Positions 34,751-44,846 of a stretch of 64,000 bases of DNA are shown here, piece after piece (positions within the stretch are counted from its first letter, which is position 1; each line of letters opens with the position of its first letter). The stretch is from the NCBI GenBank assembly GCA_023415305.1, contig JAEZKZ010000039.1, positions 18,121-82,120 on the forward strand, written 5' to 3'. The DNA comes from Bacillota bacterium. GTDB lineage: Bacteria > Bacillota > Clostridia > Acetivibrionales > DSM-1351. The notes beneath the pieces are model-generated. The model saw nothing but the letters and a program-made list of their open reading frames with translations. It made no database searches and was not told where the DNA came from. The position numbers and the translations under genes are program-made.

Positions 34751-36478
34751 ATGAAATGGTTCATAAATTTGAAGATAAGAGTAAAGTTAATTATTTGCTT
34801 TATTATTCTTGCAATATTTACAGGTATAGTCGGTTTTATGGGTATCAGCAATATGGATACAATTAATACCCGTGGTGATGATATGTACAATCATAACTTC
34901 ATTCCTGCAACCAGTCTGGCCAAGATACAGAAAGGGATTCTATTAATCAGATCGAACTATTTTCTAATGGTATATGAAAGGGATAATTCAAAGTTTCAGG
35001 ACAGATATAACGAAATAAACACGTTGTCAGATGAAACAAACACAATTTTAGCCGATTATGAAAAAACTATCGGAAATGATAAAACCAACAGGGAGCTGTT
35101 TGAAAACCTAAAGACCAACCTTAATACATATAGGAATATTCGGACAGATCATCTTGAAATGATCAAGGCAGGAAAGTATGACGAATCCATTTCACGTATG
35201 CCTGAATTTACCAATGCCAGAGTAAAAGTAGAGGATTGTATCAATGAACTTATAAAACACAATGAGGAGAATGCACTGAGCAAATCAGCCCAAAACACTA
35301 TTGATTATGAAAACCAATCGATACTTATGATTGGTATAATCGTAGCGGTTATTCTCCTCTCAATCGGGTTAGGTGTATTAATCGCCGGAATAATCAGCAG
35401 ACCTCTTAATAAGCTGGTTCTTTCTGCAAATCAGATAGCAGATGGAAACCTTGACGTTTCTGTTGACATTTCGTCAAAAGATGAGGTAGGGAATTTAGCC
35501 AATGCCTTTTCAAGAATGACAGACAATCTTAATGATGTTATGTCAAATATTAATATGGCATCCGAGCAGGTAGCTTCGGGAGCCAGACAGGTTTCAGATT
35601 CCAGTATGGCCTTATCGCAAGGAGCTACTGAGCAGGCAAGTTCGGTTGAGGAGCTTACTGCCTCCCTTGAAGAAATTGCATCTCAGACAAGGCTTAATGC
35701 TGATAATGCAAATCAGGCCAATTCTCTTGCGGTTACAGCCAAGTGTAATGCTATTCAGGGAAATGATCAGATGAAAGAAATGCTCTATGCAATGGAGGAA
35801 ATTAATGAATCCTCCAGTAACATCTCAAAGATAATCAAGGTTATAGATGATATAGCTTTTCAAACCAATATTCTTGCACTTAACGCGGCTGTGGAAGCAG
35901 CCAGGGCAGGACAGCACGGCAAGGGCTTTGCAGTTGTGGCCGAAGAGGTCCGTAACCTCGCAGCAAGATCAGCCAATGCTGCCAAAGAAACTACCGATAT
36001 GATAGAAGGCTCCATCAAGAAGGTTGAAGGCGGTACCAAAATTGCAAATCAGACCGCCGAGGCACTTAATAAAATAGTTGAGGATGTAACAAAGGTAGCA
36101 AACCTTGTCAGTAGTATAGCTATTGCTTCCAATGAGCAGGCTTCGGGAATAGCACAGGTTAATCAGGGCATTATGCAGGTATCCGAGGTTGTTCAGACCA
36201 ACTCTGCTACTTCTGAAGAAAGTGCTGCTGCCAGTGAGGAGCTTTCGAGTCAGGCAGAATTACTTAAGGAACAGGTAGCAAGGTTTAAATTGAGAAAAGC
36301 CCAGAATACTAGTCAGAGCTACAGGGGTATGGAAGAATTAAATCCCAGCATACTAAAAATGTTGGATCAGATGAATGCACGAAAAGCTACTGCCTCTGTA
36401 AATGAAGTGAATAAGGAGAGTTCCGGCCCCTCCCACAAAAAAATTGTTCTCAGTGATAAGGAATTCGGAAAGTATTGA
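34751..36478 (+). CDS. Methyl-accepting chemotaxis protein in the che operon
   Basis: A 575-residue receptor with a first transmembrane helix at 10-32, a helical 4HB-type ligand domain, a second helix at 192-215 and HAMP (RPLNKLVLSANQIADGNLDV). The signalling tip QTNILALNAAVEAARAG is intact. The tail after the coiled coil is about 55 residues, long and polar, and ends without a NWETF-type pentapeptide. A palindrome of nine base pairs follows in the gap before cheR. Confidence 0.94.
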   Translation: MKWFINLKIRVKLIICFIILAIFTGIVGFMGISNMDTINTRGDDMYNHNFIPATSLAKIQKGILLIRSNYFLMVYERDNSKFQDRYNEINTLSDETNTILADYEKTIGNDKTNRELFENLKTNLNTYRNIRTDHLEMIKAGKYDESISRMPEFTNARVKVEDCINELIKHNEENALSKSAQNTIDYENQSILMIGIIVAVILLSIGLGVLIAGIISRPLNKLVLSANQIADGNLDVSVDISSKDEVGNLANAFSRMTDNLNDVMSNINMASEQVASGARQVSDSSMALSQGATEQASSVEELTASLEEIASQTRLNADNANQANSLAVTAKCNAIQGNDQMKEMLYAMEEINESSSNISKIIKVIDDIAFQTNILALNAAVEAARAGQHGKGFAVVAEEVRNLAARSANAAKETTDMIEGSIKKVEGGTKIANQTAEALNKIVEDVTKVANLVSSIAIASNEQASGIAQVNQGIMQVSEVVQTNSATSEESAAASEELSSQAELLKEQVARFKLRKAQNTSQSYRGMEELNPSILKMLDQMNARKATASVNEVNKESSGPSHKKIVLSDKEFGKY

Positions 36479-36517
36479 GTTAAAAAAGCACTAATAGGAT
36501 ATACCCCGAAAAACTCA

Positions 36518-36544
36518 GGGAGTGGTGCAAGCAAAACCACTCCC
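36518..36544 (+). other. Perfect hairpin between MCP and cheR
   Basis: A 9-bp stem (GGGAGTGGT/ACCACTCCC) with a 9-base loop and no T run. It may stabilise or cut the mRNA between receptor and adaptation genes and lies just ahead of the cheR ribosome site. Confidence 0.55.
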
Positions 36545-36592
36545 AGATAATTATTTCATTTGAAAATAAAACACAATAGGAGTGCGTATTCT

Positions 36593-37405
36593 TTGGTAGA
36601 AATAACTAGGAAAGAATTCCAGCAGTTATCAGACTATATTAAGTCAAACTATGGAATTAGACTTAAGGAAGAAAAGATGACACTGGTCTCAGGCAGACTT
36701 CATAATGTTTTACAGCAGGAGGGGTTCTCTAATTTCACTGACTACTACCACCATCTAGTCTCGGACAAATCTGGTGATGCTGTAATTACTCTGGTTGACA
36801 GGATTACAACCAACCATACCTTTTTTATGAGGGAAGCAAGCCATTTCCATTACTTTAGAGACAAGGTGCTTCCTTACCTGTCGGGCACCGTCAAGGAAAA
36901 GGATCTCAGAATATGGTGTGCTGCATGTTCAACTGGGGAAGAAGCTTATACTTTGGCAATGTTGACTGATGAATTTTTCGGTAAGTCAAAACTGTGGTGG
37001 GATACGAAAATACTTGCTACAGATATATCTGAACAAGTTTTGGAGACAGCTAAGAGGGGGATATACAGCAATGAAAGAATAGCTCCTCTGCCCGCAAGCT
37101 GGAAAACAGCCTATTTTAAAGCCTATGATTATGAAAATTCGGTTGTTATTGATAGAATAAAAAATGAAGTGATTTATAGAAAATTGAACCTTATGGATAA
37201 TATATTTCCATTCAAAAAAAAGCTACATACTATTTTCTGTCGTAATGTAATGATATATTTTGACAATGAAACAAAAAACAGATTGGTTGATAAGTTATAT
37301 GACCACCTGGAATACGGGGGATACTTGTTTATTGGCCATTCCGAATCCTTAAACAGGGAAACAACAAATTTTAAGTACATATTACCGTCGGTTTACAGAA
37401 AATAA
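36593..37405 (+). CDS. cheR: Chemotaxis methyltransferase CheR
   Basis: A 270-residue SAM-dependent methyltransferase that adds methyl groups to receptor glutamates. Visible are TTNHTFFMREASHF, the SAM-binding WCAACSTGEEAYTLAM, ATDISEQVLE and IFCRNVMIYF. TTG start after AGGAGTG; a longer frame (33 bp) starts with TTG but has no ribosome site. It acts with CheB and CheD for receptor adaptation. Confidence 0.95.
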   Translation: MVEITRKEFQQLSDYIKSNYGIRLKEEKMTLVSGRLHNVLQQEGFSNFTDYYHHLVSDKSGDAVITLVDRITTNHTFFMREASHFHYFRDKVLPYLSGTVKEKDLRIWCAACSTGEEAYTLAMLTDEFFGKSKLWWDTKILATDISEQVLETAKRGIYSNERIAPLPASWKTAYFKAYDYENSVVIDRIKNEVIYRKLNLMDNIFPFKKKLHTIFCRNVMIYFDNETKNRLVDKLYDHLEYGGYLFIGHSESLNRETTNFKYILPSVYRK

Positions 37406-37422
37406 TAAAGGGGTGAGGGTTT

Positions 37423-38439
37423 ATGACCGGCAGGAGAATCCGGGTATTGGTTGTTGACGACAGTATATTTTTCAGGGAAGTAATAGCTAGAGGTATTGAG
37501 ACAGATCCTGCTATTGAAGTTGTTGCTAGAGCAACAGACCCTTTTGATGCGAGAGATAAAATTCTCCAGTATGAACCGGATGTAATGACCTGTGATGTGG
37601 AAATGCCCAAAATGAACGGTATCGAATTTATCAGACGTCTGCTTCCGCAGCATGCTATACCTGTTATAGTAATAAGTACTGTCAGCTCGGCAGTATTTGA
37701 TGCGATGAATGTTGGGGCTGTAGATTTCGTATCAAAACCGGAGATTCAATCGGAAAAAAGCATAGAAAAATTTCTGTTGGATGTTATTGCTAAAATAAAG
37801 ATTGCAGCAAATGCAAATATAAGTGGAAGTAACCTTCCGGATATTGTTAATTATTCTTTGGGAAGAATTAACACCGAAAAAATAATAGCCATTGGTGCGT
37901 CGACAGGTGGTACGGAGGCAGTCTATAAAATGCTTAAATGCTTGCCGTCTGACATGCCTGGAATTCTTTTAGTCCAGCATATCCCGCCGGTTTTTTCCAA
38001 GATGTTTGCCCAAAGGCTGGACAGTCAAACCAAGTTAGTCGTAAGAGAAGCACAGTCCGGTGATTGGCTGGAGCCGGGGAAGGTACTGATTGCCCCCGGA
38101 GACAAACATATGAAAATAAAAAAAATAGGAGATAAATACAAAGTTGATATCTTTCATGGAGAAAAGGTAAACGGGCATTGTCCATCAGTAGATGTTCTAT
38201 TTGATTCTGTTGCAAAAGAAGCAGGCAGCGCAGCTGTTGGAATCATACTTACGGGCATGGGCTATGATGGTGCTCGCGGACTTCTCACCATGAGACGAAA
38301 GGGAGCAAGGACTATTGGACAGGATGAGCAATCCAGCGTAGTGTACGGAATGCCAAAGGTTGCCTTCGAAATCGGTGCAGTGGAAAGACAGACTTCCATA
38401 AATAACATTCCCCAGGTTTTATTATCAATGCTAAAGTAG
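37423..38439 (+). CDS. cheB: Chemotaxis methylesterase CheB
   Basis: A 338-residue two-domain protein. The receiver has VVDDS and Asp58 in TCDVEMPKMNG. The effector esterase has Ser in GASTGGTEA, His in VQHIPP and Asp in GMGYDGARG, the catalytic triad. It removes methyl groups from receptors when phosphorylated by CheA. Ribosome site GGGGTGAGGG. Confidence 0.96.
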   Translation: MTGRRIRVLVVDDSIFFREVIARGIETDPAIEVVARATDPFDARDKILQYEPDVMTCDVEMPKMNGIEFIRRLLPQHAIPVIVISTVSSAVFDAMNVGAVDFVSKPEIQSEKSIEKFLLDVIAKIKIAANANISGSNLPDIVNYSLGRINTEKIIAIGASTGGTEAVYKMLKCLPSDMPGILLVQHIPPVFSKMFAQRLDSQTKLVVREAQSGDWLEPGKVLIAPGDKHMKIKKIGDKYKVDIFHGEKVNGHCPSVDVLFDSVAKEAGSAAVGIILTGMGYDGARGLLTMRRKGARTIGQDEQSSVVYGMPKVAFEIGAVERQTSINNIPQVLLSMLK

Positions 38440-38447
38440 GTGACAAA

Positions 38448-38918
38448 ATGAAATCAGTAATCGGTATCGGGGAATATGGTATATCCGATCACAAGTATGA
38501 AACCTTAAAGACCTTCGCCCTGGCCTCCTGTATTGCTATTACAGCTTACAGCCCCGTAAAAAGAACGGGGGCCATGATTCATGTGGCATTACCAAAGCCG
38601 TCAAGTAAAGAGGAGCGACTCACAAGACCATGCTATTATGCTACTTCCGGTATACCGTTAATGATTGAGAAACTCTGTTCAAATTGCGGCTGTTATAAAG
38701 GTGAACTCCAAATTCAGATTTTTGGAGGAGCAGATTCAATTAACGATAAGGATATATTTCAAATCGGAAGAAAAAATATTGAGGCAGTAATTGAAACTTT
38801 AAATAACATGAATCTAAAAATTTCAAAGGCAGATATAGGCGGTAGGGTAAGCAGGACTATCGAATTTAATTCAAATACCGGAGCAGTCAATATTACTTGC
38901 CAGCCTATAACAATATGA
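38448..38918 (+). CDS. cheD: Chemoreceptor glutamine deamidase CheD
   Basis: A 156-residue CheD. The Cys in LASCIAITAY and the His in AMIHVALPKP are the catalytic pair, and the KIFGGA-like IQIFGGADSI motif is present. CheD deamidates receptor glutamines and in Bacillus works with CheC or CheY. Here the partner would be CheX, encoded 3.8 kb further on, since no CheC is seen. Confidence 0.93.
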   Translation: MKSVIGIGEYGISDHKYETLKTFALASCIAITAYSPVKRTGAMIHVALPKPSSKEERLTRPCYYATSGIPLMIEKLCSNCGCYKGELQIQIFGGADSINDKDIFQIGRKNIEAVIETLNNMNLKISKADIGGRVSRTIEFNSNTGAVNITCQPITI

Positions 38919-38931
38919 CGAGGTGTATATA

Positions 38932-41900
38932 TTGGATAACAACAGAATGGCAGCCATATTGGACAATATCGGTGACGGAGTAATTGCGGCAAATTTGGAT
39001 GGCAGAATAGAGTATTTCAATTGTATAGCTGAAAAGCTGACAGGCTGGAAATCAGATGAGGCTTTAGGTAGCGCTTTTCAAGAAGTATTTCCGTTAATAA
39101 ATATCAGGAATGAAGAAGCTTTGGAAAGCCCCATATATGAAGTGTTACGTACACATTCAGTTGTAGGGCTAAAAAGTAATTCCGCCCTTGTATCCAAAAA
39201 CGGTAAGAGGCTTATTGTTTCAGCCAGCTGTTCACCGATCAGAGACAGTAAAAACATTGTAGACGGAGTTGTTGTTGTATTCCGAGATATCAGCAGAATA
39301 AAAAAAATAGAAGATCAGCTGATTGAAGAAAGGAATAACCTGCAAATGACCTTCAGACATTCTTTGGTGGGAATGCTGATCATGGACAATCAACGGATAG
39401 TTAAGCAGGTAAACCCAGCGTTTCTTGAGATGCTGGGGCTGAGTGAACAAGAAGTGTTGGGCCGGGGCTATGGTAACGGCATCAAATGTATTGGCAGCAG
39501 GGAAAAAGGCTGCGGTAAAGGTATAAACTGCGGCTTATGTGAAATAAGGAGCAGAATTTCCCAAGTGTATAAAACCGGTATTCCAAGTAAAGACGTGGTT
39601 ATTCGACAGACCTTGATAAACAACGGCTTACATAAAAGCTATTGGTATAACATTCTGATCATGCCCATTCATTCTGCCGGTGAAAGGTTTGTTCTGCTTA
39701 TCATAAACGATGTTACTGACAGCAAGGAACGTGAACAGCGGCTTATTGAGACAAATAACTTCACCTTAAAAATGATGGAGAATTTTCCTGCTATGATCTG
39801 GAAAACAGACAGAAAAGGCAGAAATGTATATGTAGGGCAGAATTTATCCTTGTTCACAGGTAAGAGTGAGGCTGAAATAATAAATGAAGGCTGGCTGAAA
39901 TATGTACATCCTGACGATCGAAGCAAATTATCCTTTGAAGCTGTCCAGATTAGAAATAAGCAGGGACTTAACATTTCCGAACTGCGATTAAAGCATGTTA
40001 GTGGTGACTACAGGTGGATAAATATTATTATCAAGCCCTTTTATGATATAAGCGGCAAACAGGACGGCTATATTGGAATGGGGATTGATATTAATGATAA
40101 AAAGCTGACAGAGACATTACTTTATGAAAGTGAAATGAGATACAGGCATCTCTTTATGAATCTTCAGAGCGGCTTTGCTTATCATAAAGTACTTAGGAAC
40201 AACCAAGGACAGCTGACGGATGTAGAATTCATAATTGCTAACGAAGCCTATATGAAGATGTTCGGAATAGAAGCGACAAGTATAAAAGGCATCAATTTAA
40301 AGGAAGTATTTAAGAATGATGTGGTTTTTGATATAGATGATGACATATTTAGAAAGGTTCTGGAGGAGGGGGAGGAAGTTTCCATTAATGAGGTATACTC
40401 TGAGGTGTACCGTAAATGGTATTCGGTGGGACTGTACAGCCCCCAGAAGGACCATTTCGCAATTGTTGTTACCGATATAGATGAAAAGAAAAGATCAGAG
40501 ATTGAATTAAAAAGAGCTAAAGATGATGCCGAAAATGCCAATAGAGCTAAAAGTGAGTTCCTCGCAAATATGAGTCATGAGATACGTACTCCGATTAACG
40601 GGATAGTCGGGATGATTGATCTGACACTGCTTACCGACTTGAATTCCGAGCAGAGGGATAATCTGAAAACAGCAAAAAGCTGTGCTAATTCTCTGCTTAA
40701 GATAATAAATGATATCCTGGACTTTTCAAAAATGGAGGCAGGAAAACTGTTAATTGACAGTGTAGATTTTGATATTAAAAAACTGGTGGAAGATACCTTT
40801 CGCCAGCATTCCACCCTTGCCGAAAATAAAGGATTGGAATTTAATTACTCATTTTATTCCGGTATTCCTCAATATGTCTCAGGTGATCCAAATAGACTTC
40901 AGCAAATACTAAACAACCTTATCAGCAATGCTATAAAGTTCACCGAACAGGGCGAAGTTAATATAGTGGTCAAAAAAAATCAAACAGAAAAGGAGTTTAT
41001 AGAACTGAAATTTTCTGTAACAGATACGGGAATTGGTATAAGTGATGAGGAAAAGGGCAGACTTTTTAAGACCTTTAGCCAGGTTGACAGCTCCATAACC
41101 CGGAAATATGGGGGTAACGGGCTGGGATTGGCAATATCAAGACAGCTGGTTGAAATAATGGGTGGTCAGATGTGGATAGACAGTCAAAAAGGAAAAGGCA
41201 GTACCTTTCACTTTACTGTCAGGTTTAAACCTGGAAAACCTCTGTCAGACATTATGGATAGTATGCCTAAATTGACCGCCATAGCATCAGAGTTAAAAGT
41301 TTTACTGGCCGAGGATGATGAAGTCAATCAGGTAGTGATAACAAGAATGCTTAAGGAACGAGGGTATAAGGTTGATGTTGCAGAAACCGGGCTTAAGGTA
41401 CTGGAACTGTATAATAAGAATAATTATGATGTGATACTTATGGATATTCACATGCCTGAAATGGATGGACTTGAAGCTACAAAATTAATCCGCGAGAAAG
41501 AAGACAGCCTAAAGCTGAAGCATACTCCGATAATTGCTCTTACAGCGCATGCCCTTAAGGGAGACAGAGAGAGATTTCTGGAACTTGGTATGGATGAATA
41601 TATAGCCAAGCCGGTTAAAATGGAGGAGATGTATCATATTATAGAGGCAACGGCTGTTAACAGCCATAAGAGATTTAAAGCGGATTTCAAGGAACTCAGG
41701 ATAGATGAAAATGGGCATATTATGCATATTAATGAAGTAAATATCGGCAAGTATGAAGTAAATACCAGCCTTATTTATGAAATAGAAAATGTAGCTGCCA
41801 GGCTCGGAGAGTGTATTGAGCTAAGAGATCTGGAGCTATCAGGTAAATTTGCCCACGATATTAAGAATCTATGTAATAAAATGGGGGCAGATGAGTTGAA

Positions 41901-42030
41901 AAGTCTTGCCTTCCAGATAGAGCTGGCAGTAAGGCGGAATAATTTCAAAGATATTCTATACACCTATCTTACTTTTGATAAGGAACTTAAGACCTTTAAA
42001 AGTATATATGTAAATGAAAAGGAGAGATAG
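38932..42030 (+). CDS. Hybrid histidine kinase with several PAS domains, receiver and HPt-like end
   Basis: A 1032-residue cytoplasmic sensor without membrane segments. It has four PAS domains (about 1-115, 128-265, 275-390 and 400-510), HisKA with the His in MSHEIRTPINGIVGMID, and HATPase with NNLISNAIKFTEQG, DTGIGIS and GGNGLGLAISRQLVEIMGG (motifs split). A receiver follows with Asp in VILMDIHMPEMDGLEA. The C-terminal segment FAHDIKNLCNKMGADEL resembles an HPt domain with its His. TTG start after GAGGTG. It sits 13 bp after cheD and 3 bp before a stand-alone receiver gene, so it probably adds a phosphorelay to the che operon. Confidence 0.9.
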   Translation: MDNNRMAAILDNIGDGVIAANLDGRIEYFNCIAEKLTGWKSDEALGSAFQEVFPLINIRNEEALESPIYEVLRTHSVVGLKSNSALVSKNGKRLIVSASCSPIRDSKNIVDGVVVVFRDISRIKKIEDQLIEERNNLQMTFRHSLVGMLIMDNQRIVKQVNPAFLEMLGLSEQEVLGRGYGNGIKCIGSREKGCGKGINCGLCEIRSRISQVYKTGIPSKDVVIRQTLINNGLHKSYWYNILIMPIHSAGERFVLLIINDVTDSKEREQRLIETNNFTLKMMENFPAMIWKTDRKGRNVYVGQNLSLFTGKSEAEIINEGWLKYVHPDDRSKLSFEAVQIRNKQGLNISELRLKHVSGDYRWINIIIKPFYDISGKQDGYIGMGIDINDKKLTETLLYESEMRYRHLFMNLQSGFAYHKVLRNNQGQLTDVEFIIANEAYMKMFGIEATSIKGINLKEVFKNDVVFDIDDDIFRKVLEEGEEVSINEVYSEVYRKWYSVGLYSPQKDHFAIVVTDIDEKKRSEIELKRAKDDAENANRAKSEFLANMSHEIRTPINGIVGMIDLTLLTDLNSEQRDNLKTAKSCANSLLKIINDILDFSKMEAGKLLIDSVDFDIKKLVEDTFRQHSTLAENKGLEFNYSFYSGIPQYVSGDPNRLQQILNNLISNAIKFTEQGEVNIVVKKNQTEKEFIELKFSVTDTGIGISDEEKGRLFKTFSQVDSSITRKYGGNGLGLAISRQLVEIMGGQMWIDSQKGKGSTFHFTVRFKPGKPLSDIMDSMPKLTAIASELKVLLAEDDEVNQVVITRMLKERGYKVDVAETGLKVLELYNKNNYDVILMDIHMPEMDGLEATKLIREKEDSLKLKHTPIIALTAHALKGDRERFLELGMDEYIAKPVKMEEMYHIIEATAVNSHKRFKADFKELRIDENGHIMHINEVNIGKYEVNTSLIYEIENVAARLGECIELRDLELSGKFAHDIKNLCNKMGADELKSLAFQIELAVRRNNFKDILYTYLTFDKELKTFKSIYVNEKER

Positions 42031-42033
42031 AAC

Positions 42034-42426
42034 ATGCGAATTCTAATTGTTGAGGATGATTTGACAAGCAGAAGGTTTCTTCAAAAGTTTTTATCACAAT
42101 ACGGTGATTGTGATGTAGTGGTGGACGGTATGGAAGCGTTGGATGCGTTTTTATATTCACTAAAGGCGGATACCCCATACAGGCTGGTATGTCTTGATAT
42201 TATGATGCCAAAGATAGATGGCTTAAAAGTTCTGAAAACAATTCGGGAGTTGGAAATACAGAAAGGGATATTACCTGCAGATAAGGCAAAGGTAATAATG
42301 ACGACTGCCTTAAATAGCTCTGACCTGGTACAAAAAGCCTTTGAACTTGGCTGCGAAGGTTTTGCAGCGAAACCTCTTGATACTGAAAAGCTGGTGGAGG
42401 TTATGAAAAAATTAAAACTAATATAA
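42034..42426 (+). CDS. Single-domain response regulator
   Basis: A 130-residue CheY-like receiver with acidic VEDD, phospho-acceptor Asp55 in VCLDIMMPKIDG, and Lys in FAAKPLD. It is distinct from cheY by having a longer loop (SLKADTPYR) before the phospho-acceptor strand. It directly follows the hybrid kinase and is the obvious receiver for its HPt-like end. Output is unknown; no DNA-binding part is present. Confidence 0.88.
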   Translation: MRILIVEDDLTSRRFLQKFLSQYGDCDVVVDGMEALDAFLYSLKADTPYRLVCLDIMMPKIDGLKVLKTIRELEIQKGILPADKAKVIMTTALNSSDLVQKAFELGCEGFAAKPLDTEKLVEVMKKLKLI

Positions 42427-42674
42427 ATTTTATGTAAATTTTTATATTTATTAATTGAATTTTTTCTGGTATCATATTAATGAACATACATAAATTACAA
42501 CTGTAATGAGTATTTCAACTGGTGTAAAAAATTCTAAAACTTTCATGAGAATTAAAATAGTATAAAGCATATGAAATAATGCAAATTATTATTGCTGCCA
42601 TATTGTGTTTAAATTAACATACAAAAAGTGAATATTTGAAGAAAATAAAGTAATACACCTAAGGAGACTAAAAA

Positions 42675-43154
42675 ATGAAGGCAGAATATATCAACCCGTT
42701 TATTGAAGCAAGTATAAATATTATTAAGCAAACAACCGGACTTTCCGCTAAACTTGGAAACATTTTTGTTAAGGATAAACCCTATGCAAATGAAAATATT
42801 ATCGTGTTAATCGGCCTGACAGGTCAGATTTTGGGTAGTGCTGTCATTAGCCTTAAAAAGCCTATTGCACTGAAAATTGCATCCTCTATGATGATGGGTA
42901 TGCAAGTAAATGAGCTGGATGAAATTGCAAAAAGTGCCATCGGTGAACTTTGTAACATGATATTAGGTAATACGGCTACAATTTTTTCTCAAAAGGGAAT
43001 AAACATTGATATAACCCCTCCAACTATCTTTACCGGAGATAATATTGAGTTAACCATACATAAAAGTATAGTTGTATGTGTGCCGCTTATTTTTGATGAC
43101 GGAAATCAAATACAGATTGATATATCCTACCTTGATAATGAGAATAAGAAATAA
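42675..43154 (+). CDS. cheX: Chemotaxis phosphatase CheX
   Basis: A 159-residue CheX/CheC family protein that dephosphorylates CheY. The active-site helix shows the ExxN pattern in SAIGELCNMILGNTA. A single such motif and the length match CheX rather than CheC, which has two. It has its own gap of 248 bp after the response-regulator gene and a TAAGGAGAC ribosome site; the AT-rich gap may hold a separate promoter. Confidence 0.9.
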   Translation: MKAEYINPFIEASINIIKQTTGLSAKLGNIFVKDKPYANENIIVLIGLTGQILGSAVISLKKPIALKIASSMMMGMQVNELDEIAKSAIGELCNMILGNTATIFSQKGINIDITPPTIFTGDNIELTIHKSIVVCVPLIFDDGNQIQIDISYLDNENKK

Positions 43155-43201
43155 AATGCTTGGGGTCAAGAGTAATGCTTGGTTTGATTTAAAATCGATA
43201 T

Positions 43202-43240
43202 AAAAAAGGTTTGGCTTTCATGAAGAGCCAGACCTTTTTA
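43202..43240. terminator. Bidirectional terminator between cheX and the acetyltransferase
   Basis: AAAAAGGTTTGGCT and AGCCAGACCTTTTT form a 14-bp stem (one G-T pair) flanked by A on the left and T on the right, so it can end transcripts from both sides. Confidence 0.85.
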
Positions 43241-43289
43241 TTACATGAAAAATCAAATATTGTACTTTATTGGAAGATAAGAAGATATT

Positions 43290-43766
43290 TCAACAGTACT
43301 CCTTTACAAGAAGTGCTCTAATATAACCTCTGTCGGTAGAGGTTGACTCGATGTAAAAGCCCCGGCCATAATAAAATCTGATTAAATCACGATACTTTGA
43401 TGCAGTATGTAGATAAACCTTTTTAATCCCTTGTGATTTAATAATTTTATCTGCCAGATTCATAAGAGATTTTCCGATACCAATGTTATGGTAATCGAGC
43501 ATTACTCCAAACCTGCTTATGTAAGCCGTATTGTCAGGTAAAAGCTTTATCCTTATGGTGCCAACAGGATTACCGTCAATTAAAGCAATATAAACCTCTT
43601 TTTCAAGAATGTCAGCCTCTATATTTTCAAGTCCTTCGGTCAAAGCGTCCATAGTACCGGATAAACCTGTATCCAGCATATATTTTTTAAAAGCTTCCTG
43701 CATAATTGCTGCAATAGAAGGTGCATCCTCGAGGGTGGCTTTCCTTATAATAAATGAATAATTCAT
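43290..43766 (-). CDS. GNAT family N-acetyltransferase
   Basis: A 158-residue acetyltransferase. The acetyl-CoA-binding segment reads VMLDYHNIGIGKSLMNLA, close to the RxxGxG/A loop with the Arg replaced by His-Asn, and beta strands around VGTIRIKLLPDN and KVYLHTASKYRDLIRFYYGRGF are typical. It lies 47 bp after argF in the same direction and may share its transcript, but the substrate is unknown. Confidence 0.87.
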   Translation of the reverse strand: MNYSFIIRKATLEDAPSIAAIMQEAFKKYMLDTGLSGTMDALTEGLENIEADILEKEVYIALIDGNPVGTIRIKLLPDNTAYISRFGVMLDYHNIGIGKSLMNLADKIIKSQGIKKVYLHTASKYRDLIRFYYGRGFYIESTSTDRGYIRALLVKEYC

Positions 43767-43813
43767 GTACTACTCCTTCCAGATACTGCCTGAGCTCAAC
43801 TATTTAAGCGTTT

Positions 43814-44734
43814 TTACTTAGTAAGAAGAGTTGCAAGTACAGCTTTCTGGGCATGTAATCTGTTTTCAGCTTCATCAAAAATTACCGATTGGGATCTGTC
43901 AATTATTTCTTCAGTAACCTCGTAACCCCTGTATGCAGGCAGGCAATGAAGAAAAATAGCGTCCTCCTGTGCTTTTGCGAAAAGTTCTGAATTGATTTGA
44001 TAGGGCATAAAAATCTTGAGTTTTTCTTCTTTCTGATCCTCCTGTCCCATGCTAATCCATGTATCGGCATAAACAACATCGGCATTGGCTATTGCTTCTA
44101 CAGGATCCTGAGTCATTATAACTTTTGAACCGTTCGCTTTGGCAGCCTCTTTAGCCTCTTCTACATATATATCTGAACATTCATAACCCTTAGGAGAAGC
44201 AATAGCTATATCCATTCCGGTTTTGGCACAGCCGTGAAGAAGTGAATGAGCCACATTGTTTCCGTCTCCGATATAGGCAAGCTTCAGGCCTTCGAGTTTA
44301 CCCTTGTGCTCATATACAGTCAACAGGTCAGCCAATATCTGACAAGGATGCATTTCGTCAGTTAAGCCGTTAATGACCGGTATAGTCCCGTGTCTTGCAA
44401 GATCTTCAACATCGCTCTGTTTAAAGGTTCTAATCATTATTCCATCAATATATCTTGAGAGTACATTTGCAGTATCATATATGGTTTCTCCTCTTCCGAG
44501 CTGTATATCATTTGAACTCAAAAACAGAGGATAGCCACCCAGTTGATACATTCCAACTTCAAAGGAAACTCTTGTTCTGGTAGAGGATTTTGAAAAAATC
44601 ATACCCAGAGTTTTACCCTTTAGGAGATGATGCTTAACACCTTCCTTGGTCTGTCTTTTGAGCTTCCCAGCCAGCTTTAGCAGATCATGAATTTCATTGG
44701 TACTCAAATCGTTCAAGCTTAATAAATGATCCAT
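43814..44734 (-). CDS. argF: Ornithine carbamoyltransferase
   Basis: A 306-residue enzyme that makes citrulline from ornithine and carbamoyl phosphate. The carbamoyl-phosphate loop SSTRTRVSF, the MHPCQILADL segment and the HCLPAYRGYEV segment that binds ornithine are intact. It is preceded by its own promoter with an ArgR-like site and supplied by carAB upstream. Start after CCGGAGGTTAATT. Confidence 0.96.
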   Translation of the reverse strand: MDHLLSLNDLSTNEIHDLLKLAGKLKRQTKEGVKHHLLKGKTLGMIFSKSSTRTRVSFEVGMYQLGGYPLFLSSNDIQLGRGETIYDTANVLSRYIDGIMIRTFKQSDVEDLARHGTIPVINGLTDEMHPCQILADLLTVYEHKGKLEGLKLAYIGDGNNVAHSLLHGCAKTGMDIAIASPKGYECSDIYVEEAKEAAKANGSKVIMTQDPVEAIANADVVYADTWISMGQEDQKEEKLKIFMPYQINSELFAKAQEDAIFLHCLPAYRGYEVTEEIIDRSQSVIFDEAENRLHAQKAVLATLLTK

Positions 44735-44785
44735 AATTAACCTCCGGATTTCTTAATATTTTTTGTCAATTAGCTGGAGGATAAT

Positions 44786-44815
44786 TTAGTACCTCCATAA
44801 TGTAAAAAGATGCAA
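44786..44815 (-). promoter_or_regulatory. argF promoter overlapped by an ArgR-like operator
   Basis: On the minus strand TTGCAT, an 18-bp spacer and TACTAA. TGTAAAAAGATGCA (44801-44814) overlaps the -35 and matches the ArgR half-palindrome pattern seen at argC and argD. Arginine would be expected to repress it. Confidence 0.55.
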
Positions 44816-44846
44816 TACAATATTAAAATTAATTTCAGCACTCCAC

